64,000 nt of DNA from Bacteroidia bacterium (GCA_030432635.1 JAUIMB010000012.1:1-64000); one strand, 5' to 3'; counted from the stretch's first letter, positions 28,119 to 37,712 are shown. The notes: a model not told the origin generated them from the sequence alone. Program-made: numbers and translations.

Positions 28119-29800
28119 TTCAAAACAACGTGTACGCTTTTGGAGGAATAATAGGACCTATCCAATCTGTAAATACAGATTATTTAAGTCAGCAGAATGT
28201 CTTAGTCGATCAACAATCTTTCAAACTTGTGCTTACGGCTAATGTTCCTAAGCATTATTTTCATTTAACCCAAAGTTCATTCCTTTGGACTGGTGGTTCT
28301 AAAGAAATTGATCAGCATAAGGACTTTGACTATAACACTGAGGATTCCAAATTTGTTTTTGTCAAGTTTAATGATTCAGAATGTACCATCATCAGCGATC
28401 ATTATTCCAAGATTCCATTATTGTATATCCAAAAAGGAGATGCGCTATTTTTTGCAACATCCTTACCGTTTTTATTACGATTATCAAACAGTAGTACATT
28501 GGATATCAATTATGATGGCCTATCTGTGTATTATCATTTTGGTGTAAATAGCTTCGAGCAAAGTCTTATTAAAAACCTAAAGGTCCTTTCTGGCGGAAGC
28601 CAATTAACCTATGCCAATAAGCAGATGACCTTGGGGAAGTACTTCGACTTAACGACATTCGACTCTAATTGGAAAAATACAGATACTGTAGAAACCAACA
28701 CAAAAGCTATAGACCAAGTATTGTTACGATCGACAGCTAAGACCATTAAAAACTACAAAACTGTCGGTATTGCTGTTAGTGGAGGTGTAGATTCTGGATA
28801 TCTTGCCCAAAAACTCCATGAATGCAACCGAGAGTTTAAGGCCTATACCATTGGCTATGTCGATGGGTACAATGAGTTTGAACGTATAGACTATTTGGCA
28901 AAAATCCTCAATTTCAAAGCCGAAAAAATTATTATAAGCGCTAAGGAAATCCTGGATAATTATATTAAGGTAAGTGCATACTCGAGTTTTCCGCTAGGTT
29001 ATAATAACTCGATTATGAATTTTGTTTATGAACGCGCTGCTAGCGATGGTGTTGAGGTATTGTTTGATGGTGATGGTGCTGATCGCTTGTTTTTAGGAAT
29101 GAATAAGTTTACCCAACTTCAAAAGTTTTTGAAATTCTATGATAGCACCAAAGCGTTGAAATTGAATCGAGTCGTACCAAGTTTGTTGCAATTGGTGAAT
29201 CATCCTAGCGGAAAGAAATTGCAGTTCTATTTCAGAAAACTCAATCATGGTATGCAATTTTATGGGGAACGTATTTTATTGGATGATTTGAAATTTGATC
29301 TCGAATTTGAAGAGGCACTCAATGATTTAATGCTTCCAAAGGAGTTGAAACAATTGGATAAGAATACAGACAAATGGTTGTTCTTCTCATTGTTCAGTAT
29401 TTATTACACACCAACGTTTTTCTTTCATACACCCTATGAGCTGCAACTAAAACATGGTTTGGTGTCTAACCCAGAGTTCTGGTCCGATGAGATGGTTCAG
29501 TTGTCACTTAGCATTCCTACCAAACAGAAATTATATCAAAAAAAGACAAAATTTGTATTGAGGGAAGCTGCAAAACTTAAGATAGATGATGGCTATTGGA
29601 ACATGAAAAAAATCGGACTTCAAAATTCCTATAAGTATTTGCAGACCAAAGATTCAGGAAAGGATTTTATAAATAGCTATGTTGATGTGATCAAGAAAAC
29701 CGATGAATATGCCTACCTGAAAGAACACAATGCTCATGCTGCCATTGAAGCAGACCGATTGATTCCATATTATCTTTGGAAAGAGCAGATGTTTAAATAA
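28115..29800 (+). CDS. Asparagine-synthase-like protein lacking the glutaminase cysteine
   Basis: The C-terminal half carries an intact ATP-pyrophosphatase loop (VGIAVSGGVDSGYLAQKL, about 226-243) and the DGDGADRLFLGM block typical of asparagine synthetase domains. The N-terminal half resembles a class II glutamine amidotransferase domain, but the chain starts IQNNVYAFGGIIG, with no cysteine at position 2, so glutamine hydrolysis as in AsnB should not occur. It may use free ammonia, another nucleophile, or only adenylate a carboxylate. In a polysaccharide locus it could amidate a uronic acid; this is inference. It overlaps the GT4 gene before it by 4 nt and lies 2 nt before the next. Confidence 0.85.
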   Translation: MIQNNVYAFGGIIGPIQSVNTDYLSQQNVLVDQQSFKLVLTANVPKHYFHLTQSSFLWTGGSKEIDQHKDFDYNTEDSKFVFVKFNDSECTIISDHYSKIPLLYIQKGDALFFATSLPFLLRLSNSSTLDINYDGLSVYYHFGVNSFEQSLIKNLKVLSGGSQLTYANKQMTLGKYFDLTTFDSNWKNTDTVETNTKAIDQVLLRSTAKTIKNYKTVGIAVSGGVDSGYLAQKLHECNREFKAYTIGYVDGYNEFERIDYLAKILNFKAEKIIISAKEILDNYIKVSAYSSFPLGYNNSIMNFVYERAASDGVEVLFDGDGADRLFLGMNKFTQLQKFLKFYDSTKALKLNRVVPSLLQLVNHPSGKKLQFYFRKLNHGMQFYGERILLDDLKFDLEFEEALNDLMLPKELKQLDKNTDKWLFFSLFSIYYTPTFFFHTPYELQLKHGLVSNPEFWSDEMVQLSLSIPTKQKLYQKKTKFVLREAAKLKIDDGYWNMKKIGLQNSYKYLQTKDSGKDFINSYVDVIKKTDEYAYLKEHNAHAAIEADRLIPYYLWKEQMFK

Positions 29801-29802
29801 CA

Positions 29803-30906
29803 ATGAAGAATAATCAAAAGACCATGAAGCGTATACTATGGTTAGCACCAATATTCAATCATTATAAGGCACGTTTTCTCAATCATTTAGCAAATGATGA
29901 AAATGTAGCACTTTCTGTATTGTCTGGATCTGGAAGGGAAGGTGCTGGAGACGAAGAATTGGAAGGTGATTGGAGTTTTGAAACCATTCGTGTAAATGTT
30001 CCTAAAAGCAAATTTGGCTTGTCCAAGGACGTGAGGAAAGCACTCAAGGCAAACTTTAAACGATATGATTGGATTTTAATTCCTGCCGAGAAGAAGAATT
30101 TACCCTTATTTCTGTATGCACTGTTGTTGCGAAGTCGACACAAGGATACCAAATTATTCTCTTACAACCATCAGTTTACAAAACCAAAAAAGGGAAATGT
30201 CAAATCCTTTGATTTATTTATAACCAAATTTTTATTTAAGAAGCTCGACCGTGTCATTTTCTATACTGAAGATATTTGCAAAAAGGCTATTGAAGGTGGA
30301 CTTGTGTCTGCTGAGAAAGCATATTGGGCCAATAACACAATAGATTCCTTTGAGGTTGATAAATATTATAGCTTTGAATTACCGCCAAAATCACCAACAA
30401 CTATTTTGTTCATTGGACGCTTAATTCCAATAAAGCGCATAGGTGATTTAATTGTGTTTTTTGAAGAATTATCACAAAAATATCCTGGAAAATTTGCCTT
30501 AGAGATCATAGGAGATGGTCCGCAGAGCCAAATTGTGAAAGATGCCATGTCAAGACTTTCCAATATGACATGGCATGGGACATTGATTGATGAGGAGAAA
30601 ATAGCACCAATAATGAAAAACGCCAGTTTAGTCTTTATTCCTGGTTTGGCTGGACTGTCGATTAATCATTCATTTGCCTACGGAAGACCTTATGCGACTT
30701 TTGTTGCTGAACGACATGGCCCAGAAATAAGCTATCTAGAGCAAGGTAAAAACGGTTTTATACTTGATGACGATACATCCATACTAGAAGAGTTTTTAAA
30801 TAATGAAGGAAAAATTGACGACTTTTGTAAATTTGCCTACGAAACCTCAAAATCCTTGAGTGTTAACCGATGGATAGAACAAATTTTGTCAGCATTACAT
30901 GAGTGA
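29803..30906 (+). CDS. Glycosyltransferase family 4 protein, module copy A (gene 1)
   Basis: 367 residues, GT-B fold. The N-terminal domain has WLAPIFNHYKARFLNHLA and YDWILIPAEKKNLPLFLYAL; the donor domain has TTILFIGRLIPIKRIGDLI and WHGTLIDEEKIAPIMKNASLVFIPG, with a diffuse EX7E region around SINHSFAYGRP. It is a clear paralogue of the gene at 33766. ATG at 29824 is an alternative start. It overlaps the next gene by 8 nt, as the second copy also does. Confidence 0.88.
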   Translation: MKNNQKTMKRILWLAPIFNHYKARFLNHLANDENVALSVLSGSGREGAGDEELEGDWSFETIRVNVPKSKFGLSKDVRKALKANFKRYDWILIPAEKKNLPLFLYALLLRSRHKDTKLFSYNHQFTKPKKGNVKSFDLFITKFLFKKLDRVIFYTEDICKKAIEGGLVSAEKAYWANNTIDSFEVDKYYSFELPPKSPTTILFIGRLIPIKRIGDLIVFFEELSQKYPGKFALEIIGDGPQSQIVKDAMSRLSNMTWHGTLIDEEKIAPIMKNASLVFIPGLAGLSINHSFAYGRPYATFVAERHGPEISYLEQGKNGFILDDDTSILEEFLNNEGKIDDFCKFAYETSKSLSVNRWIEQILSALHE

Positions 30907-32056
30907 AAAAAAAATGAAGGTACTATTTATAGGTCCGCTACCTCCTCCATATTCCGGACCTGAGTTAAGTACAAAACAGCTTTTGGAATCTGACCTTAAA
31001 GATCAATTCGATATTGTCTTTTTAAACACCAATGTGAGAAAGGACAATTCAAAAAAGGGAACGATTGATTTTAGTGCATTGCTGTCTGTATTTACCTTCA
31101 ATTTCAACTTGTTCAAACTATTGCTTTTCAAACGACCAAAGGTAGCTTACCATTTAGTGACGCCTACTGAAATTGGATGGTTGGGTAGAGACATATGGTT
31201 TATTTTCCAATGCAAACTTTTTGGTGTAAAACGGATCATTCATTTTAGAGGAAGTCACCTGGATATCAATTTCAAAACCTTTCGGTCTTTTAGTAAATCA
31301 ATAATTAAAATGGCCTGTAAAGCAGTTGATGCAGCTGTTGTACAATCCGATTGTTTAAGAGGTCAGTTTAAAGGCTTGGTCCCTGACCATAAGGTACATG
31401 TCATTCCGAATACCGTTGACAATCTGTTTAAAACCTTAGATCGAAGTCAAATTGCCAAAACACCTCAAGTCTTGTTTTTTGGCCACTTAACAAAAGCAAA
31501 GGGCTACACTGATATTGTAAAGGTAATTCCTAAAGTGGCACAACAATTTCCTGATGTTCAGTTCTTGTTTTGTGGAAACATCAAAAGAGGGGAACCAGGA
31601 GTAAAATATAACCAACTTACAAAAGAGCGCATCAAATATGAAGATCCGTTTGAAGTAGAGGAAGGGATTGTAAACTCTAAATACAAGGAAAACTATAAAA
31701 ATTTAGGGATTGTCTCAGGAGATCAAAAACTTGATCTTATTAAACAAAGTTGGGTATTTCTTTTGCCATCATATTCCGAAGGCTTTTCGCGTTCTGTGTT
31801 AGAGTGCATGGCAGCTGGATTGCCAATTATTACAACTCCAGTTGGAGCGAACAAGGATGTTATTAAGCACAATAACAATGGCGTATTGATCAATCCTGGC
31901 GATTTAGAGGCTCTGGAGTCTAACTTAATTCGCTTATTAGGTGATGAATCCTTAAGGAATCGCTTGGCAACGAATGGCAAGTTAACCTTCGACAATGACT
32001 TTCAAGAATCAAAAGTGGTAGATAAATATGTCGACTTGTTTAATGCCTTGGGTTAA
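30899..32056 (+). CDS. Glycosyltransferase family 4 protein, module copy A (gene 2)
   Basis: 385 residues. The start VLFIGPLPPPYSGPELSTKQLL is a glycine/proline-rich acceptor-domain loop; the donor domain reads TPQVLFFGHLTKAKGYTDIVK and the EX7E motif lies in SYSEGFSRSVLECMAAGLP (E at both ends). A long insertion (NIKRGEPGVKYNQLTKE, about 230-246) is shared with the paralogue at 34868. A 102-bp gap follows, unlike the overlap seen in copy B. Confidence 0.9.
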   Translation: MSEKKMKVLFIGPLPPPYSGPELSTKQLLESDLKDQFDIVFLNTNVRKDNSKKGTIDFSALLSVFTFNFNLFKLLLFKRPKVAYHLVTPTEIGWLGRDIWFIFQCKLFGVKRIIHFRGSHLDINFKTFRSFSKSIIKMACKAVDAAVVQSDCLRGQFKGLVPDHKVHVIPNTVDNLFKTLDRSQIAKTPQVLFFGHLTKAKGYTDIVKVIPKVAQQFPDVQFLFCGNIKRGEPGVKYNQLTKERIKYEDPFEVEEGIVNSKYKENYKNLGIVSGDQKLDLIKQSWVFLLPSYSEGFSRSVLECMAAGLPIITTPVGANKDVIKHNNNGVLINPGDLEALESNLIRLLGDESLRNRLATNGKLTFDNDFQESKVVDKYVDLFNALG

Positions 32057-32158
32057 GTAGAGAGAAATACAATAGAAAATAGCGTATTACATCCCTTGAA
32101 TTCACTATTTTAGGGATTTTGGTTTAGACATGACCAATAAACTTTTAAAAGTTAACAC

Positions 32159-32572
32159 ATGAAGACTATCATTAGAAAACTTGTTTTTTATGCAGGCCAA
32201 ATCGTAAGGTTCATTTATTACAGTTATTTACGAATGAATGGTATTAAGATTGGTGAGAATACATTTATCAGTCTTGGTGCAAAAATCGATACTCAATTTG
32301 GAGAGATTATTATAGGTGATGGCGTTCATATTACAAGTGGTTGTGTGCTATTGGCACATGATGGCGCAATCAAGCAGATGAAACCAGATGTTAATCCACG
32401 TGGAAAGATAGTCATAGGTAATAATGTGTTTATTGGTGTCAATACTGTGGTCTTAATGAATGTGACGATTGGTGATAATAGTGTTATTGGAGCCTCTAGT
32501 GTTGTCAACAAGGATATTCCCGCTAACGTACTAGCTATTGGCAATCCTGCTAAAGTGATAAAAGAGATATAA
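32159..32572 (+). CDS. LbH hexapeptide-repeat acetyltransferase, module copy A (gene 3)
   Basis: A 137-residue left-handed beta-helix acyltransferase of the WcaF/maltose-acetyltransferase type. Hexapeptide turns are visible from about residue 25 (IKIGENTFISLGAKID) to IGDNSVIGASSVVNKDIPANVLAIGNPAKVI at the end. The likely catalytic His lies in LLAHDGA. It probably O-acetylates a sugar using acetyl-CoA. Its last base overlaps the start of the CapK gene. Confidence 0.88.
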   Translation: MKTIIRKLVFYAGQIVRFIYYSYLRMNGIKIGENTFISLGAKIDTQFGEIIIGDGVHITSGCVLLAHDGAIKQMKPDVNPRGKIVIGNNVFIGVNTVVLMNVTIGDNSVIGASSVVNKDIPANVLAIGNPAKVIKEI

Positions 32573-33747
32573 TGCAGTGGCTAAAAAATGTATTTAGGGA
32601 ATTGGTGTTAGGTCCTGCCTATTTTAAGCATGTGGCTTTGATCAAAAAGTCAAAACAATGGAGTGAAAAGGAGATACGTAATTACAAAAACCCTCAAAAA
32701 AAGCCCAACGCTTATATTACCAAAAATGACATATCGAAACAGGTTAAGAAATTCCTGAATCCAAGTCCGATATTACCTTTGAGAAAGGTGAGAACTGGAG
32801 GAACAACTGGCGAGCCCTTTGTGTTTTATCAGGATACATTTTCGTCTAGACAAAAGGAAAGAGCCTATCTTTTTGATATTTGGGGACGAATAGGTTATAA
32901 CAAATTTGACTATAGAATCGTGGTGCGTGGAAATATGCCAAAGCAGGATGTCAACTATAGCTTTTTGGAGAATGCCTTGGTGATTTCCCAGAATTTTTTT
33001 ATTGAGGACAATAAATCAGAAATAGCGACCTTGTTCAACAAAAAGCCGTTTTTCCTTCATGTTTATCCGAGTACCTTATTGTTTTTAATCGATTTTTGGG
33101 GAATGGAAGAGTTTAAAAACTTTCCGATTAAAGGTGTTTTTGCAGGTTCTGAAGCATTTCCAATATCACAAATGAATTGGTTCAAACAAAATTTCAATAT
33201 TAAGATTGCGCATTGGTATGGCCATAGTGAATATGGGATTTTGGCACGATTTTGTGAGGTGTGTAGTGAGTTCCATTTTTACCCAACCTACGGAAGAGTC
33301 GATTTATTTGAAGAAGATGGTAGGGATTTAATTCTGGCTAATTCATTCAATGCCTATGGTACGATTTTTAGAGATTATTTTACAGGTGACTATGCCGAAA
33401 AATCAACTAAGCCATGCGAAACAGACAATTTTTTCAAGCTTAAGCGAATTACCGGAAGGGTCCAAGAATTTGTAATGGATAAAGATTTGAAGAAAAGAGC
33501 ATTTGGCCCTTTTCTGTTTGGAATACATAATGAGTTTTGGGATTTTATTGTCGCTATCCAATTTGTGCAAAGTGAAGCTGGAAAGCTTCAGGTTAAATAT
33601 GTAAAATCAGATAATTTTGACCAAGCGCGATTTTTTGAGATTGTTCAAGAAAGGTTTAAACTATTCGATCTTACATTCCACAATGTAGATGAAATAGAAA
33701 AGACCAAAAACGGAAAGCATAAATCTTTAATTCAAATGTTGGATTGA
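32572..33747 (+). CDS. CapK/phenylacetate-CoA-ligase-like adenylate-forming protein
   Basis: 391 residues of the CapK branch of ANL-superfamily enzymes. The ATP-binding loop is RTGGTTGEPFVFYQD (about 76-90), followed by FAGSEAF (about 188-194) and HWYGHSEYG (about 214-222). CapK-like genes are frequent in capsule loci and probably activate an acyl or amino-acid group, but the product is rarely known. No acyl carrier protein or CoA transferase lies nearby. It separates the two copies of the GT4-GT4-acetyltransferase module, so it may provide an acyl group for one of them. Confidence 0.85.
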   Translation: MQWLKNVFRELVLGPAYFKHVALIKKSKQWSEKEIRNYKNPQKKPNAYITKNDISKQVKKFLNPSPILPLRKVRTGGTTGEPFVFYQDTFSSRQKERAYLFDIWGRIGYNKFDYRIVVRGNMPKQDVNYSFLENALVISQNFFIEDNKSEIATLFNKKPFFLHVYPSTLLFLIDFWGMEEFKNFPIKGVFAGSEAFPISQMNWFKQNFNIKIAHWYGHSEYGILARFCEVCSEFHFYPTYGRVDLFEEDGRDLILANSFNAYGTIFRDYFTGDYAEKSTKPCETDNFFKLKRITGRVQEFVMDKDLKKRAFGPFLFGIHNEFWDFIVAIQFVQSEAGKLQVKYVKSDNFDQARFFEIVQERFKLFDLTFHNVDEIEKTKNGKHKSLIQMLD

Positions 33748-33765
33748 GATACCCAATTAGAACAA

Positions 33766-34875
33766 ATGATTGCTAATAAACACATAAAGGTTTTGTGGTG
33801 CTCACCAAATTTAAATCACTATAAAATTGGGCCATTAAACCATTTGGCCTCTGATCCAGCCATTGACCTTTCTGTGTTTGTTGGTGAAACAGCTTCAGAA
33901 ACTTTAGAGCAGAATGTACATGTCGAACCTTGTTTCAAACAAATCAAGGTGGATGTCCCAAAAAAGGATTTCGGTAAATCGAAGCTCGTGAAATCGAAAT
34001 TGAAATCCATTTTTAGCGAGTTTGACTGGATTATGATTCCAGTTGAAAAGAAAAATATATTACTCTTTTTATATGCTTTGAAGCTGAGAAAGCATCATAA
34101 AAATGTGCGTCTGTTTTCGTACAATCATCCCGTTTTAAAATCTGGTCATGGAAGAATAACACCTTTAGATAGGTGGCTTACAAAGTTTTATTATAAACGT
34201 CTCGATCGTGTTGTTTTCTATACAGAGCAAGGTTGCCAATGGGCAATATCACATCGTTATGTCCAATCAAGCAAAGCATTTTGGGCCAACAATACCATTG
34301 ATTCTTCTGAAATAGAAAAACATTACGCTTTTCAATATCCGCCTGAAAACCAGATTAATATATTATATATCGGTCGATTAAGTCAACGAAAGCGCATCCC
34401 TGATTTAATTGCTTATCACAAACAATTAAAGCAAATTATACCTAATCTAAGACTAGAGATTGTTGGGATTGGACCAGAAAGCCATCTTGTTACGACTGCT
34501 GCTGCTTCAGATGATAGTATTTTATGGCATGGAGAAGTAGTTCAAGAATCGGAAATTGCACCTATCATGAAAAGAGCTGCTTTGGTTTTTGTTCCTGGCC
34601 ATACAGGACTTGCAGTTAATCATGCCTTTGCTTATGGGAGACCATTTATTACCTTAGAAGGGCCTAGTCATGCTCCAGAAGTCGATTATATTGATCATGG
34701 AAACAACGGTTATATTTTGGATGCTGATGTGCAAGCTAATATTACAACTATTAAAACACTTTTGACCAATAAGAATACACTAGAACGTTTTTGTGATAGT
34801 GCAAAAGCAAAAGGAGTGTATCTTAAGATACAAAATTGGGTTGATCAAATGAAGCAAAACCTTATTAATGCCTAA
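33766..34875 (+). CDS. Glycosyltransferase family 4 protein, module copy B (gene 1)
   Basis: 369 residues, paralogue of the gene at 29803. The equivalent blocks are WCSPNLNHYKIGPLNHLA, FDWIMIPVEKKNILLFLYAL, NILYIGRLSQRKRIPDLI and WHGEVVQESEIAPIMKRAALVFVPG, then AVNHAFAYGRPF. It starts 18 nt after the CapK stop and overlaps the next gene by 8 nt, exactly the overlap found in copy A. Confidence 0.88.
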   Translation: MIANKHIKVLWCSPNLNHYKIGPLNHLASDPAIDLSVFVGETASETLEQNVHVEPCFKQIKVDVPKKDFGKSKLVKSKLKSIFSEFDWIMIPVEKKNILLFLYALKLRKHHKNVRLFSYNHPVLKSGHGRITPLDRWLTKFYYKRLDRVVFYTEQGCQWAISHRYVQSSKAFWANNTIDSSEIEKHYAFQYPPENQINILYIGRLSQRKRIPDLIAYHKQLKQIIPNLRLEIVGIGPESHLVTTAAASDDSILWHGEVVQESEIAPIMKRAALVFVPGHTGLAVNHAFAYGRPFITLEGPSHAPEVDYIDHGNNGYILDADVQANITTIKTLLTNKNTLERFCDSAKAKGVYLKIQNWVDQMKQNLINA

Positions 34876-36034
34876 TCAAAACCCGAACATATTATTCGTT
34901 GGTCCCATACCACCACCTTACTCAGGACCTGAATTAAGCATGCAACAGTTTCTTGAATCTGACATTTTGAATGAGGCATTTGAGATTACATTTTTAAAAA
35001 CCAATTTCAGAAGCGATAATACAAATAAGGGGAAATTTGACATCAGGATGTTCATTAATTTTTTTGTATTCTTCTTCAAATTAATTAGAGTGTTGACCTT
35101 CAATAACATTACATGCTTGTATTATCCTATTACGCCAACTCAAGTAGGTTGGATTGGTCGTGATGCCTGGACCATTTTATTGGCTAAACTTTTCAGAGCC
35201 AAGGTCATTATTCATATGAGAGGCAGTCATTTTAAGCTCAATGTTCAACATTTTCGCCCATTAACAAAGCGATTGGTGGGCTATAGCTTAAAAAAAGTTG
35301 ATACGGCAATTGTTCAGGCAAATTATCTCAAAGATCAGTTTTTGCCTTTTATTCCTGAAACAAAGGTCGAAGTGTTATATCAGGCAGTAAATACCCATGA
35401 GTATAAAGCAAATGAAGATGTTAAAGTTGAAGACGGGAAAATATTTATAATGGGACATATGACAAAGGCTAAAGGCTATACCGACATTTTAAAAATAATT
35501 CCTGACATTTGCCAAGAGTTTCCGAACGTAAAGTTTTATTTTGCCGGAAATATTAGAAAAGGGGAGAGAGGTGTGTTTTACAACCAATACACAGGTGAAA
35601 AACTAGAATATGAAGATCCCTTCGAAATAGAACAGGAGATTTTAAACTCTGAAAGTAATGCGAATTATAAAAACTTGGGCATCATTTCAGGAATAGATAA
35701 ATTAATGCATCTACAAACAACAGATATATTTTTATCAGCATCATATTCTGAAGGGTTTTCACGATCTTTGTTAGAGGCGATGTCAGTTGGTAAACCTGTT
35801 GTGTTTACGCCAGTGGGAGCCCATAGAGAAGTGTTTAAAGATGAAATTCACGGATTGTCTTTTGCTCCTGGTGATTTGGAAGGATTAAAGCATGCTTTGC
35901 GAACAATGCTATTGGATAAAACCAAAAAATTAGAAATTGGAAAAACTAACAGAACGCACGTGGTGACGAATTTTTCAATAGAACATATTGCTTGTAATTT
36001 TAAAACGATCATTCAAAATACATTGGCATCATGA
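34868..36034 (+). CDS. Glycosyltransferase family 4 protein, module copy B (gene 2)
   Basis: 388 residues, paralogue of the gene at 30899. Shared blocks: ILFVGPIPPPYSGPELSMQQFL, IIHMRGSHFKLN, MGHMTKAKGYTDILK, the insertion NIRKGERGVFYNQYTGE, and SYSEGFSRSLLEAMSVGKP carrying the EX7E motif. It overlaps the acetyltransferase gene by 4 nt. Confidence 0.9.
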   Translation: MPNQNPNILFVGPIPPPYSGPELSMQQFLESDILNEAFEITFLKTNFRSDNTNKGKFDIRMFINFFVFFFKLIRVLTFNNITCLYYPITPTQVGWIGRDAWTILLAKLFRAKVIIHMRGSHFKLNVQHFRPLTKRLVGYSLKKVDTAIVQANYLKDQFLPFIPETKVEVLYQAVNTHEYKANEDVKVEDGKIFIMGHMTKAKGYTDILKIIPDICQEFPNVKFYFAGNIRKGERGVFYNQYTGEKLEYEDPFEIEQEILNSESNANYKNLGIISGIDKLMHLQTTDIFLSASYSEGFSRSLLEAMSVGKPVVFTPVGAHREVFKDEIHGLSFAPGDLEGLKHALRTMLLDKTKKLEIGKTNRTHVVTNFSIEHIACNFKTIIQNTLAS

Positions 36035-36489
36035 ATACGTTTTTAAGAAAAATGGTGCATTATGTAGGGAATCTCTTAAGATTCTTTAAATTGATCTTTC
36101 TTAGGTCCTCAGGAGTTAAAATTGGTAAGAATACCATGATAAGTCTAGGAGCTAAGATTGATTTGCGACGAGGTAAGGTTGTTATTGGCGACCATTGCTT
36201 AATCACACATGGATGCTATATACTTTCTCATGATGGCGCAGCACATGTTATTGATCCTGATGATAGTGGGACAGGTTATGTGACCATAGGCGATCATGTG
36301 TTTATTGGTGTAAATACGGTAGTTATGCGAAATGTAACCATTGGAAGCCATTCGATTATTGGTTCATGCTCTGTGGTTAATAGAGACATCCCAGAAGGTG
36401 TTGTCGCAGCTGGAAATCCAATCAAGATTTTGAGGAAACTGGAAAAGCCTTACCGTCCATTACCTATGAAACATACAGATCTGTCATGA
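36031..36489 (+). CDS. LbH hexapeptide-repeat acetyltransferase, module copy B (gene 3)
   Basis: 152 residues, paralogue of the gene at 32159. The repeats run from VKIGKNTMISLGAKID to IGSHSIIGSCSVVNRDIPEGVVAAGNPIKIL, with a His in LSHDGA, then a 13-residue C-terminal extension (EKPYRPLPMKHTD). It is probably an O-acetyltransferase acting on a sugar at the site set by copy B glycosyltransferases. It overlaps the polymerase gene by 4 nt. Confidence 0.88.
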   Translation: MNTFLRKMVHYVGNLLRFFKLIFLRSSGVKIGKNTMISLGAKIDLRRGKVVIGDHCLITHGCYILSHDGAAHVIDPDDSGTGYVTIGDHVFIGVNTVVMRNVTIGSHSIIGSCSVVNRDIPEGVVAAGNPIKILRKLEKPYRPLPMKHTDLS

Positions 36490-37712
36490 TACTTGTACCT
36501 TTTATTATTTTTCTGGCAATGATCATCGCGAGAACCCAAAAGGGACTTTTTGCCTCCTTTTTGGTTGTTGTTGCGACGAAATCCATTATTGATGCCTTTT
36601 GGGAATATAAATTCGGACCGCTATCAATAATGGCTGTGCAAGGTGTTTTGATACCTGTACTTTATTACAAGATTATTCTAGAGCGAAAGAAAATTCCAAC
36701 GATGTGGATTAGAATGGCAAACATCTATTTTATGGCCTTGTCCTTTGGAATTATCTGGGCGATCCTAAAAAAGCCAATAAACTTCGTTGATTACCTCATT
36801 TCAAATTTAAATATATACATAGGGTTTATATTGATACCCTTATTTGTAATCAATCAAGAACGACTCAAGCAGTTGTTGTTAGCCATGATGATTTGTGGAA
36901 TCTTTCCCATAGCCGTAAGTATCTTTCAATTGCAAACAGGTATCATTTTTCAAGAGCGCGATACTGTGGGTTTAACTAGGTATGTAGGTTTTTATCACGA
37001 TGCTTTTCCTGTACGTTTTTATGGATTGATGACCTTGTTTTCAGTATTGTTATATCAAACCATTTTTAGGGTAACAAATATTTTCCTCAATACGTTTATG
37101 CTGTTCATGGCGATTGGAGCCTTTGTGTCCATTTATGCGGTTTTTAGTAAGGCTGCTGTAGGAATAATGCTGATTTGGGTATTTACTATGTTGATGTTTT
37201 CCAAATCTAGAGTTAAGCAATCACTTTTAATAATCTTCGGCTTACTTGGAATTTATATTGTGTTTGGAGATGCGGTAACCGATAACATAGAACAGTTGTT
37301 TAGTAAGGAAGTTGGATACCAGGAAGGAGAAGTGACGGATGCCAAGTATACACTTGCGGGACGCGGATTTATATGGGAAAGGAACTGGGAGTTTTGGTTG
37401 AATAGACAAACCTTCTTTTTTCAATGGTTTGGTGATGGAGTCGATAGACCAACCCATAACGAGTTTCTGAGAGTCTTAATGTTAAATGGGATTATTGGTC
37501 TTATCTGTCTGGTCATTTTTATCATTCAATGCTTGTCAAAGATTTTTAGAGTTTACAAGAACATTCGTATGTTCTCAATAATGTTGTTAGGAATGTATTT
37601 TGTGGATTGTTTAGGACTAGTTCCTGGCGCATATTATTATTATAATATATTAGTTTGGGGTATCTTTGGCATCTTATTATTAAAACCCCAATTATTCATT
37701 AGAGAAAAATAA
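36486..37712 (+). CDS. Wzy-type polysaccharide polymerase (O-antigen ligase-like membrane protein)
   Basis: 408 residues with about ten hydrophobic segments. A long loop (about 265-325, between NIEQLFSKEVGYQEGEVTD and FGDGVDRP) precedes THNEFLRVLMLNGIIGLICL, and AGRGFIWERNW lies within it; this pattern (loop with G-RG--W, then a conserved His before a membrane helix) is typical of the Wzy/WaaL superfamily. It is the only polymerase candidate in the locus and matches the Wzx flippase. It would join undecaprenyl-linked repeats in the periplasm. Confidence 0.87.
   Translation: MILVPFIIFLAMIIARTQKGLFASFLVVVATKSIIDAFWEYKFGPLSIMAVQGVLIPVLYYKIILERKKIPTMWIRMANIYFMALSFGIIWAILKKPINFVDYLISNLNIYIGFILIPLFVINQERLKQLLLAMMICGIFPIAVSIFQLQTGIIFQERDTVGLTRYVGFYHDAFPVRFYGLMTLFSVLLYQTIFRVTNIFLNTFMLFMAIGAFVSIYAVFSKAAVGIMLIWVFTMLMFSKSRVKQSLLIIFGLLGIYIVFGDAVTDNIEQLFSKEVGYQEGEVTDAKYTLAGRGFIWERNWEFWLNRQTFFFQWFGDGVDRPTHNEFLRVLMLNGIIGLICLVIFIIQCLSKIFRVYKNIRMFSIMLLGMYFVDCLGLVPGAYYYYNILVWGIFGILLLKPQLFIREK

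Larger units (their letters stand above)
29803..36489 (+). repeat. Tandem duplication of a GT4-GT4-acetyltransferase module
   Basis: Three genes (29803, 30899, 32159) recur in the same order and strand as 33766, 34868 and 36031, with a CapK-type gene between the copies. Matching stretches include FDWIMIPVEKKN/YDWILIPAEKKN, PPPYSGPELS, KAKGYTDI, NYKNLGI and VFIGVNTVV. The copies have diverged well beyond recent duplication, so each probably has its own specificity. Confidence 0.85.
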
